Assembly (NCBI RefSeq): GCF_034008635.1
Contig: NZ_CP125378.1
Coordinates: forward strand, 5,952,501 to 6,016,500
Direction: 5' to 3'
DNA from: Pseudomonas sp. P8_229
GTDB lineage: Bacteria > Pseudomonadota > Gammaproteobacteria > Pseudomonadales > Pseudomonadaceae
DNA: 64,000 bases
Shown here: positions 29,801-36,507 of the stretch, in pieces
Layout: every line of letters starts with the position of its first letter
How positions within the stretch are numbered: position 1 is the first letter of the stretch
The notes under the pieces: generated by a model
Told to the model about the DNA's origin: nothing
The model's database searches: none
What the model saw: only the letters and a program-made list of their open reading frames with translations
Position numbers and translations under genes: made by a program

Positions 29801-29962
29801 ACTGTGCAGAGTGTGTCGATGGATCGTGATGCCGCAGTGGTCGGCGTGCGTGCCGGTCTGGCGCTCAATCGCGATGTCCGGGTCAACCTGGATTACAACG
29901 GACTGATCGGTAACAACGAGAAGGACCACGGTGTGGGTCTGACCCTCGACTGGCAGTTCTGA
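26876..29962 (+). CDS. prtB: Subtilisin-like autotransporter serine protease (second copy)
   Basis: 1028 residues, paralogous to the gene before it. It has an extended signal peptide ending near GTAHAA, an S8 triad at Asp85 (GIFDQPVYAAHPEF), His142 (GAHGTHVGG) and Ser363 ([12 protein letters not shown]), then a repeat linker and a C-terminal barrel ending Trp-Gln-Phe. The protease domain carries extra loops compared with the first copy, but the linker and barrel are nearly the same (VTPGNS-like [17 protein letters not shown] in both). That pattern suggests duplication or gene conversion of the export half. It starts at ATG 26876 with AAGGAAGG upstream. Confidence 0.9.
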   Translation: MNKNNTPAQTGGRFAMKTLNCAVLCALATWGTAHAAPYVESGRTGDPASWRSAEFQAEWGLGAIGADHAYAAGYTGKGVKLGIFDQPVYAAHPEFSGTNKVVTLVTSGIREYTDPYIPVKAGDAFRYDGSPSVGSDGKLGAHGTHVGGIAAGSRDGGPMHGVAFGAQIISADNGDPGPEDGIVRGNDGAVYKAGWDALIASGARIINNSWGIGITDRFDLGGRDPAYPHFTVNDAQLQFNEIRTLLGTKPGGAYDGAIAAARSGIVTIFAAGNDYNLNNPDAIAGLGYFVPDIAPNWITVAALQKNPDQASANPYIMSTFSSRCGYTASFCVSAPGTKIYSSIIEGTNADNLTTGYKNYNGTSMAAPHVAGSMAVLMERFPYMTGDQVATVLRTTATDLGAPGIDALYGWGMINLRKGIDGPAMFVTEQDIPEEFRIQGAYGSGQFVADLPGIGAIIDKGKPTERVCNDITCGLDTWRNDISGHGGLTKQGIGTLVLTGNNTYSGPTLVNQGRLAINGSLASAVTVNENGILGGNGHIGALTAKSGGTVAPGNSIGTLNVAGDVTFERGSTYAVEVSPTSSDKIVAGGKALIDGATVSLSLENSPTLLTTAEVKSLQGAQFNILQAAGGIQGQFGQVLPNYAFLGGTLAYSANGVQLDVGRNGASFASVGLTPNQRAVGAAAERLGAGNALFETLLLSPNAASAQQAFQQLSGEIHPAIGTMLINDSRYLREAVGERLRERDLFNANAPTDDRSNAWVKVLGSWGKSDGGHENADSNSSIGGLLAGVDGLIAEDTRLGFVTGYSDSSLNMGGGTHSSASVDSYHLGAYLGHQIDALRLTAGAAYSWHRVDVKRDLQFAGVSGKEKTKHDAATTQLFTEAAYDLRLQPMNLEPFANLSYVHLNTESFTEKGDAAALKGGEDNRDVVLSTLGVRAKRTFALSEKHQLELGATLGWQHNLSSVDADSHLAFANGNSAFTVQSVSMDRDAAVVGVRAGLALNRDVRVNLDYNGLIGNNEKDHGVGLTLDWQF

Positions 29963-29971
29963 AGGAGTACT

Positions 29972-29999
29972 GGCAGTCCCGCAGGGGACTGCCGTTTTT
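29972..29999 (+). terminator. Hairpin with T-run before the first lipase
   Basis: A nine-base stem GGCAGTCCC / GGGACTGCC with loop GCAG is followed by GTTTTT. It lies between the second autotransporter stop and the lipase ribosome site GAAGGAAGAGAG, so some transcripts of the long operon probably end here. Confidence 0.7.
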
Positions 30000-30019
30000 G
30001 AAGGAAGAGAGAGCACAAC

Positions 30020-31708
30020 ATGGGATTGTTCGATTACAAAAATGCCGATGGCAAAGCGTTGTACAGCGACGCCATCGCGCTGACGCTGTATGCCTACACC
30101 CCGACCGGTCAGCCTTTGCCGGCCACCGCCTGGAAGCCGGTTTTCGCGACGGCGCTGGGTTATCAGGGCAAGGTCGGGGCGCAAGGCACGTTCTTCGGCG
30201 AGAAGGACGGCTTCACCAGCGCCGAGGCCGAAGTGCTCGGCAAGTACGATGCGGCCGGCAAGCTGGTCGGTATCGGCGTGGCCTTTCGTGGCACCGGCGG
30301 GCTGGGTTACAGCGACACTTTCGGCGACATGAAGAACAACCTGCTAGCCGCCATCGGGCCATCGGATTACGCGAGTCAATACGCGAAAAACGCCTTCGAC
30401 AACCTGCTCAAGGCTGTCGCTGCGTTCGCCATTGCCAATGGTATTGCGGCCAAGGACGTGCTGTTCAGCGGCCACAGCCTCGGCGGTCTCGGGGTCAACA
30501 GCGTGGCTGAGTTGAGCACCAGCAACTGGGGCGGGTTCTTCAAGGACGCCAACTACATTGCATTCGCTTCGCCGACCCAGAGCAGCACCGGCAACAACGT
30601 GCTGAACATCGGTTACGAAAACGATCCGGTGTTCCGCGCCCTGGACGGCACCACGTTCAGCAGCGGGTCGCTGGGCAAACACGACGGGCCGCATGAGTCG
30701 ACCACCGACAACATCGTCAACTTCAACGACAACTACGCGTCCACCGCGCAGAACCTGGTGCCGTTCAGTATCGTCAATCCGCTGAACTGGTCGGCCCATG
30801 GCTCGCTGGGGTATGCCGATGGCTTGAACCGGGTGATCGACTCGACGTTCTACCACCTGACGCACAAGGACTCGACCATCATCGTCTCCAACCTGGAGCA
30901 AGCGTCCCGGGGCAAGACCTGGGTCGAGGATCTGGGGCGCAGCGGCGAGCCGCACACCGGCAGCACCTTCATCATCGGCACCCAGAGCAACGACTGGCTC
31001 AAGGGCGGGGCGGGCAACGACTTCCTCGAAGGGCTGGGCGGCGATGACCGTTTCCGCGATGACGGTGGTTTTAACATCCTCCTCGGTGGCCAGGGCCACA
31101 ACACCTTGGAACTGCAGAAACCATTGCAGAACTTCAGCTTCGCCAACGACGGTGACGGCACCCTGTACGTACGCGATGCCTATGGCGGCATCAGCATGAC
31201 CCGCGACATCGGCGCGCTGGTGAGCAAGGAGTCGGGATCGTGGTGGGGCAGCAAGGAGATCACCTGGGGCGTGACGGCCAAGGGACTGACCAATGGCAGC
31301 GAACTGACCCAGTACAGCCATTCGCTCAACGGCGATGCTTACGGCAACGCGCTGCACGCCAGCGCCGACGGTGACTGGCTGTTCGGTCTGGGTGGCGATG
31401 ACCAACTGATCAGCGACAAGGGCCACGTGACCTTCGTCGGTGGTGCCGGCAACGACGTGATGACGGCGGTGGGTGGCAACAACACCTTCCTGTTCAGCGG
31501 CGCGTTCGGTTTCGACGCGATCAATGGCTACCAGGGCAGCGACAAACTGGTGTTCATGGGCGTCGAAGGCGCGGGGCAGGGTTACGACTACAAGCAGCAT
31601 GCTGCGCAGTCTGGCGCTGATACGGTGCTGAAGATTGGCGAATATGCCGTGACCCTGGTCGGGGTTGGAGTGGCTAACCTGTCGGACTCGGCGTTCGTCT
31701 TCGCCTAG
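30020..31708 (+). CDS. pueB: RTX lipase/polyurethanase, short form (PueB-like)
   Basis: A 562-residue family I.3 lipase. The catalytic Ser153 sits in SGHSLGGL, with Asp202 (YENDPVF) and His260 (WSAHGSL) as triad partners by alignment to the longer paralogue. Calcium-binding RTX repeats follow (GGAGNDFLEGLGGDDRF, GGAGNDVM) and the C-terminus ends AFVFA, so AprDEF is the likely exporter. Relative to the next gene it lacks 54 residues after position 30, a span that includes lid 1 of P. MIS38-type lipases. Length and order match PueB of P. chlororaphis/protegens. Esterase activity on polyester-polyurethane is known for that family. Confidence 0.88.
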   Translation: MGLFDYKNADGKALYSDAIALTLYAYTPTGQPLPATAWKPVFATALGYQGKVGAQGTFFGEKDGFTSAEAEVLGKYDAAGKLVGIGVAFRGTGGLGYSDTFGDMKNNLLAAIGPSDYASQYAKNAFDNLLKAVAAFAIANGIAAKDVLFSGHSLGGLGVNSVAELSTSNWGGFFKDANYIAFASPTQSSTGNNVLNIGYENDPVFRALDGTTFSSGSLGKHDGPHESTTDNIVNFNDNYASTAQNLVPFSIVNPLNWSAHGSLGYADGLNRVIDSTFYHLTHKDSTIIVSNLEQASRGKTWVEDLGRSGEPHTGSTFIIGTQSNDWLKGGAGNDFLEGLGGDDRFRDDGGFNILLGGQGHNTLELQKPLQNFSFANDGDGTLYVRDAYGGISMTRDIGALVSKESGSWWGSKEITWGVTAKGLTNGSELTQYSHSLNGDAYGNALHASADGDWLFGLGGDDQLISDKGHVTFVGGAGNDVMTAVGGNNTFLFSGAFGFDAINGYQGSDKLVFMGVEGAGQGYDYKQHAAQSGADTVLKIGEYAVTLVGVGVANLSDSAFVFA

Positions 31709-31715
31709 CTCCAAA

Positions 31716-31801
31716 GTGGGAGCGGGCTTGCTCGCGAAGGGGCGTGTCAGTCAACATTGCTGTCGCTGATACGCCGCTTTCGCGAGCAAGCCCGCTCCCA
31801 C
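31716..31801. repeat. REP pair (GGGCTTGCTC subtype)
   Basis: GTGGGAGCGGGCTTGCTCG and its inverted partner GCAAGCCCGCTCCCAC lie between the two lipase genes. The paired palindromes may also protect or end the upstream mRNA. Confidence 0.9.
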
Positions 31802-31910
31802 AGGGGAAGATCTGCAACAAGTAGTACTGAAATGCTCCGGGGCGTGCCCGTGAGGGGCGCCCTGGCTGTGAGCTATCTCTGACAATTCCAACAAAAGAGA
31901 GGCAATGGCA

Positions 31911-33764
31911 ATGGGTGTGTATGACTACAAGAACTTCGGCACAGCCGATTCCAAGGCGTTGTTCAGCGATGCCATGGCGATCACGCTGTATTCCTACCAC
32001 AACCTCGATAATGGCTTTGCCGCCGGCTATCAGCACAATGGCTTCGGTCTCGGTCTGCCCGCCACTCTGGTCACGGCGCTGCTCGGCGGCACCGATTCGC
32101 AAGGGGTGATTCCCGGCATTCCGTGGAACCCCGACTCGGAAAAACTCGCCCTCGACGCGGTGAAAAAGGCGGGCTGGACACCCATCACTGCTTCGCAGCT
32201 GGGTTACGACGGCAAGACTGACGCCCGGGGAACCTTCTTCGGCGAAAAGGCCGGTTACACCACGGCGCAGGTCGAGATCCTCGGCAAGTACGACGCTCAG
32301 GGCCATCTCACGGAAATCGGCGTGGCCTTTCGCGGCACCAGCGGCCCGCGGGAAAACCTGATCCTCGACTCCATCGGCGACGTGATCAACGACCTGCTGG
32401 CGGCCTTCGGTCCCAAGGATTACGCCAAGAACTACGTCGGCGAAGCGTTCGGCAATCTGCTCAACGATGTGGTGGCGTTCGCCAAGGCCAACGGCCTCAC
32501 CGGCAAGGACGTGCTGGTCAGCGGCCACAGCCTTGGCGGGCTGGCAGTCAACAGCATGGCCGACCTGAGCGGCGGCAAGTGGGGCGGGTTCTTCGCCGAC
32601 TCCAACTACATCGCCTACGCCTCGCCGACCCAGAGCAGCACTGACAAGGTGCTCAACGTCGGTTACGAAAACGATCCGGTATTCCGCGCCCTCGACGGCT
32701 CGACCTTCACCGGCGCCTCGGTCGGCGTGCACGATGCGCCCAAGGAATCGGCCACCGACAACATTGTCAGCTTCAACGATCATTACGCCTCGACCGCGTG
32801 GAATCTGCTGCCGTTCTCCATCCTCAACATCCCGACCTGGATCTCGCACCTGCCGACTGCGTACGGCGACGGCATGAACCGGATCATCGAGTCGAAGTTC
32901 TACGACCTGACCAGCAAGGACTCGACGATCATCGTCGCCAACCTGTCGGACCCGGCGCGGGCCAACACCTGGGTGCAGGACTTGAACCGCAACGCCGAAA
33001 CCCACAAGGGCAGCACCTTCATCATCGGCAGCGACAGCAACGACCTGATCCAGGGCGGCAGCGGCAACGACTACCTCGAAGGTCGCGCCGGCAACGACAC
33101 CTTCCGTGATGGTGGCGGCTACAACGTCATCCTCGGCGGCGCCGGCAACAACACCCTCGACTTGCAGCAATCGGTGAACAAGTTCGACTTCGCCAACGAC
33201 GGCGCCGGTAACCTGTACATCCGCGACGCCAACGGCGGAATCAGCATCACCCGCGACATCGGCAGCATCGTCACCAAGGAGCCGGGCTTTCTCTGGGGCC
33301 TGTTCAAGGATGACGTAACCCACAGCGTCACGGCCAGCGGCCTGAAGGTCGGCAACAACGTCACCCAGTATGAATCCAGCGTCAAAGGCACCAGCGGCGC
33401 CGACACGCTCAAGGCGCATGCCACGGGTGACTGGCTGTTCGGTCTGGACGGCAATGACCACCTGATCGGCGGTGCCGGCAACGATGTGTTTGTCGGTGGC
33501 GCCGGCAATGACCTGATGGAGTCGGGGGGCGGTGCGGACACGTTCCTCTTCAACGGCGCGTTTGGTCAGGACCGGGTGGTCGGTTTTACGTCCAACGACA
33601 AACTGGTGTTCCTTGGCGTGCAGGGTGTATTGCCCGCCGACGACTTCCGCGCCCATGCCACGACGGTGGGGCAGGACACGGTGCTGACGTTTGGCAATGA
33701 CTCGGTGACGCTGGTCGGGGTGGCGCTCAACAGTCTGCACGCCGATGGCATTGTGATCGCCTGA
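31911..33764 (+). CDS. lipA: RTX lipase, family I.3 (LipA/PueA)
   Basis: 617 residues, exactly the usual length of the LipA/PML/PueA lipases. The triad is at the family positions Ser207 (SGHSLGG), Asp255 (GYENDPVF) and His313 (WISHLP). The full lid 1 region (about 46-74) is present. RTX repeats occur in two blocks (GGSGNDYLEGRAGNDTF and GGAGNDVFVGGAGNDLM) and the C-terminus ends GIVIA, a type I secretion signal. The ATG at 31911 gives the MGVYDYKN start with AGAGG eight bases upstream, and is preferred to ATG 31905. As in P. fluorescens B52, it ends the operon that begins with aprA. Confidence 0.93.
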   Translation: MGVYDYKNFGTADSKALFSDAMAITLYSYHNLDNGFAAGYQHNGFGLGLPATLVTALLGGTDSQGVIPGIPWNPDSEKLALDAVKKAGWTPITASQLGYDGKTDARGTFFGEKAGYTTAQVEILGKYDAQGHLTEIGVAFRGTSGPRENLILDSIGDVINDLLAAFGPKDYAKNYVGEAFGNLLNDVVAFAKANGLTGKDVLVSGHSLGGLAVNSMADLSGGKWGGFFADSNYIAYASPTQSSTDKVLNVGYENDPVFRALDGSTFTGASVGVHDAPKESATDNIVSFNDHYASTAWNLLPFSILNIPTWISHLPTAYGDGMNRIIESKFYDLTSKDSTIIVANLSDPARANTWVQDLNRNAETHKGSTFIIGSDSNDLIQGGSGNDYLEGRAGNDTFRDGGGYNVILGGAGNNTLDLQQSVNKFDFANDGAGNLYIRDANGGISITRDIGSIVTKEPGFLWGLFKDDVTHSVTASGLKVGNNVTQYESSVKGTSGADTLKAHATGDWLFGLDGNDHLIGGAGNDVFVGGAGNDLMESGGGADTFLFNGAFGQDRVVGFTSNDKLVFLGVQGVLPADDFRAHATTVGQDTVLTFGNDSVTLVGVALNSLHADGIVIA

Positions 33765-33786
33765 GGTTGAGGTGGCGCCGGTAAGG

Positions 33787-33868
33787 GCCTCTTCGCGAGC
33801 AGGCTCGCTCCCACACTGGATCTGTGTCGTTTACATAGACCTTGTGGGAGCGAGCCTGCTCGCGAAGG
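33787..33868. repeat. REP pair, reversed order
   Basis: The two palindromes are arranged with their GTGGGAGC ends facing inward, CTTCGCGAGCAGGCTCGCTC then GTGGGAGCGAGCCTGCTCG, opposite to the other pairs in the window. It follows the lipase operon. Confidence 0.85.
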
Positions 33869-34003
33869 ATTTAACTCGGTATTGGAAGTGACTCGATAGC
33901 CACACCCTGACTCAAAAGCTCTGCAAACAGTAAAAGCGGCCTAAAGCCAGCACGTGCACACACGTTCTATAGCTAGCCGCCATTGAGTACAGGAGATGCA
34001 CAC

Positions 34004-34378
34004 GTGAGAAGGTTCAAGGGGTATGTCGCGATTATCGGATTGGCGCTGTTATCGGCCAATGCCTGGGCCGATCTGCCGCCAACCTCGATTCTCAGCCGTT
34101 ACGGGGTCAGTACCGATCAACTGCCCAAGCCTGCGAAGACCGAAGCGGTCGAACCGGTCGAAGAGAAAAGTTTGTTTCAGATTCAGCCCGAACAGCCGTT
34201 CGTGACGTTTCGGCAGGGTGACAGCAAACAAGCGCAAGCCACCGGTAACCTGAGCATTGACCGCATGACCCAACGGGATCTGGAACGCTGCCGACGCCTG
34301 CAAGCCGAACTGGCGCGCCGGGGTGAACAGTATTTCAGCTGCGATAACAGCATTTTGGGCCTGACGATGCCCGAGTAA
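34004..34378 (+). CDS. Small periplasmic protein of unknown function
   Basis: 124 residues from a GTG at 34004 with GGAGATG upstream. The signal peptide (FKGYVAIIGLALLSANAWA) is clear. The mature part is Pro/Glu-rich and then forms a charged helix (RMTQRDLERCRRLQAELARR) with two cysteines near the end. I do not recognise the family. It stands alone between the lipase operon and a convergent lipoprotein gene. Confidence 0.75.
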   Translation: MRRFKGYVAIIGLALLSANAWADLPPTSILSRYGVSTDQLPKPAKTEAVEPVEEKSLFQIQPEQPFVTFRQGDSKQAQATGNLSIDRMTQRDLERCRRLQAELARRGEQYFSCDNSILGLTMPE

Positions 34379-34390
34379 ACACCGGATTCA

Positions 34391-34413
34391 GGAGCTGCCA
34401 TGGCGGCAGCTCC
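34391..34413. terminator. Hairpin between convergent small genes
   Basis: GGAGCTGCC pairs with GGCAGCTCC around ATGGC. There is no T-run, so intrinsic termination is possible but not certain. Confidence 0.4.
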
Positions 34414-34424
34414 ACACGCACCGG

Positions 34425-34649
34425 TCAGTCTTCCTTGCGCACCGTGGCCACTTCATCGGAGCGCACCTTCACCTTGGCCCCGGAAATATCCTCGAACTCA
34501 TAGAAGCCGTCCTTGTTTTTGGTTTTCGGCATGTCCTTGGTCAAATACTGAGTGCCGTTCTGCAAGGTCACCACGGTCGGTGTCGAGCAGCCGGCCAATG
34601 CCAGCAGGGCCACTGCCACCAGGGGAAGACCCAGAGTCTTGATGTTCAT
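34425..34649 (-). CDS. YgdI/YgdR-type small lipoprotein
   Basis: 74 residues with a lipobox (LLALAGC) after a short signal peptide. The mature part has the DUF903/SH3-like pattern (VVTLQNGTQYLTKDMPK, GFYEFEDISGAKVKVRSDEV) of YgdI/YgdR lipoproteins. No function is firmly known. ATG 34649 is preceded by AGAGGTGGG. A longer frame to 34865 runs through the intergenic region and is not supported. Confidence 0.85.
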   Translation of the reverse strand: MNIKTLGLPLVAVALLALAGCSTPTVVTLQNGTQYLTKDMPKTKNKDGFYEFEDISGAKVKVRSDEVATVRKED

Positions 34650-34854
34650 ACCCACCTCTAATACCTCATTCCATATCAATTGACCGTTGTCGGTCTCTAA
34701 CGCGGTTGGTGCCATCAAGCCGCGAAAAGTTCGATGGCACCCTGAAAAAATCCCGATTGCCGCCGCCATTGATCTATTTCCGTTTGCACGCCACAGGGCA
34801 GAGCTGGTATCTGTACGCATAACCAGTATTCGCCCGCCATGGCCCAGAATTCCC

Positions 34855-36507
34855 GTGACAGCCAACCCCCTCGACGATCCGTTCTATTACCTCAACAACT
34901 TCCGGCAAGTGCTTGATTGGCTTGAACTTCGCTATGCCGACGTGATGAGTGAATCCGAGCACGGATTTATCCGCGACTTCAAGTCACTGCCCCGTGCCTC
35001 GCAGGGTTTGCTGGTGCGGATGGTCATGCGCAAGGGTGTGCATTTTCGCCTCGGCAAACTCAACTACACAGAAATCGGTGACATCAGCGACGCCGCGCAA
35101 CCATTGCTGAGTCACGGCTGGCTCGACGATCAGGCTCGGTTGACGGTGACGGAGGTGTTCGACGTGTTGCTCAAGGCCGAACTCCTGCAGACGTTCGGCA
35201 GTTTCATCGAGCAACCCAAGGGCCGCAAGGACGACTGGCTGCCGACGCTGGCCGAGCAGTTCACTGAATCGCGCAGTCTGTCCGACTGGGCGCCGACGCT
35301 CGCCGAACGTTTGCTCAGCCTGACCATCATGGACCTGTGCGACCGCCTGCGCCTGATGTTCTTCGGCAATCTTTATCAGGACTGGTCGGAATTCGTCCTT
35401 GCCGACCTCGGCATCTTCACCTACGAAAAAGTCGAGTTCTGCGCCGACTTCCGCGGCCTGCGCAGCCGTGAAGACGTCGATGCCTGCCTGTTCCTGCATC
35501 ACTGCCAGCTGCGCTTCGAAGCCGGTGAGCCGCTGCAAACCATTGTTGAACAGGTCAGCGCGCTGCAGTTTGCCAACCCGTGGCTGCAACGCCGGCGCGG
35601 CAAGCTGCTCTTCCAGATCGGCCAGTACTGCGAGCGCATCAGCGAGTTTGCCCTGGCCCTGAGTATTTACCGCGAGTGCGCGTACCCCGGTGCCCGCCAG
35701 CGAGTGATCCGGGTGCTGGAGCGCAGCGGCGAATACGCACTGGCGCTGGAGCTCGCCACCTTCGCCGAACAGGCGCCGGAAAGCGCCGCCGAACAGCAGA
35801 GCCTGCAACGGATGCTGCCGCGACTGCGGCGCAAACTCGGCGGGCCACCGCTTAAACGACAAGCGCCACGACCGGTTGAACGCCTCGACCTGCAATTGCC
35901 GCGCACCGACCCGGCACTGTCGGTGGAGTGCTACGTTCAGGCGCACCTGCACGAAGACGCCGGCCCGGTGCATTACGTCGAAAACAGTCTGATCAACTCG
36001 CTGTTTGGCCTGTTGTGCTGGCCGGCGATCTTTGCGCCGCTGCCGGGGGCGTTCTTTCATCCGTTTCAACGCGGGCCGGTGGACCTGCTCAATGAAGACT
36101 TCCAGCAACGCCGCGCCGAACTGTTCCAGGCCTGTCTGGACGAGCTCGACGACGGCCGGTATGCCGCGACCATTCGCGAGCGCTTCGTGACCAAATGGGG
36201 CGTGCAGTCGCCGTTCGTGTTCTGGGGCGCTTTGAATGAAGAGCTGCTTGAGCAAGCGCTGGCCTGTCTGCCGGCCGAACACCTCAAGCACTGGTTCAAT
36301 CGCCTGCTGCTCGACATCAAGGCCAACCGCGCCGGCATGCCGGACCTGATCCAGTTCTGGCCGCAGCACAGGACCTACCGGATGATTGAAGTCAAAGGTC
36401 CCGGTGACCGCTTGCAGGACAATCAACTGCGCTGGCTGGAGTTCTGCCACGAACACCAGATGCCGGTCGCCGTGTGTTACGTGCAATGGGCGGAGCAGAG
36501 CGTTTGA
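34855..36507 (+). CDS. FAN1-type VRR-NUC nuclease
   Basis: About 550 residues from GTG 34855 (TANPLDDPFYYLNNF). The VRR-NUC domain is at the C-terminus, with MPDLIQFW and MIEVKGPGDRLQDNQLRWL giving the Asp and Glu-x-Lys catalytic set at about 497-530, and helical repeats precede it. Bacterial FAN1 homologues, including one studied from P. aeruginosa, are structure-specific nucleases able to incise DNA interstrand cross-links. The stop overlaps the start of the nuclease-helicase gene that follows. An in-frame ATG-like start at 34687 would add 56 unlikely residues that overlap the lipoprotein promoter. Confidence 0.87.
   Translation: MTANPLDDPFYYLNNFRQVLDWLELRYADVMSESEHGFIRDFKSLPRASQGLLVRMVMRKGVHFRLGKLNYTEIGDISDAAQPLLSHGWLDDQARLTVTEVFDVLLKAELLQTFGSFIEQPKGRKDDWLPTLAEQFTESRSLSDWAPTLAERLLSLTIMDLCDRLRLMFFGNLYQDWSEFVLADLGIFTYEKVEFCADFRGLRSREDVDACLFLHHCQLRFEAGEPLQTIVEQVSALQFANPWLQRRRGKLLFQIGQYCERISEFALALSIYRECAYPGARQRVIRVLERSGEYALALELATFAEQAPESAAEQQSLQRMLPRLRRKLGGPPLKRQAPRPVERLDLQLPRTDPALSVECYVQAHLHEDAGPVHYVENSLINSLFGLLCWPAIFAPLPGAFFHPFQRGPVDLLNEDFQQRRAELFQACLDELDDGRYAATIRERFVTKWGVQSPFVFWGALNEELLEQALACLPAEHLKHWFNRLLLDIKANRAGMPDLIQFWPQHRTYRMIEVKGPGDRLQDNQLRWLEFCHEHQMPVAVCYVQWAEQSV

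Noticed and set aside
34687..34855. Longer N-terminus for the FAN1-type protein
   Set aside because: The extra 56 residues overlap the lipoprotein promoter region and look like translated intergenic DNA.
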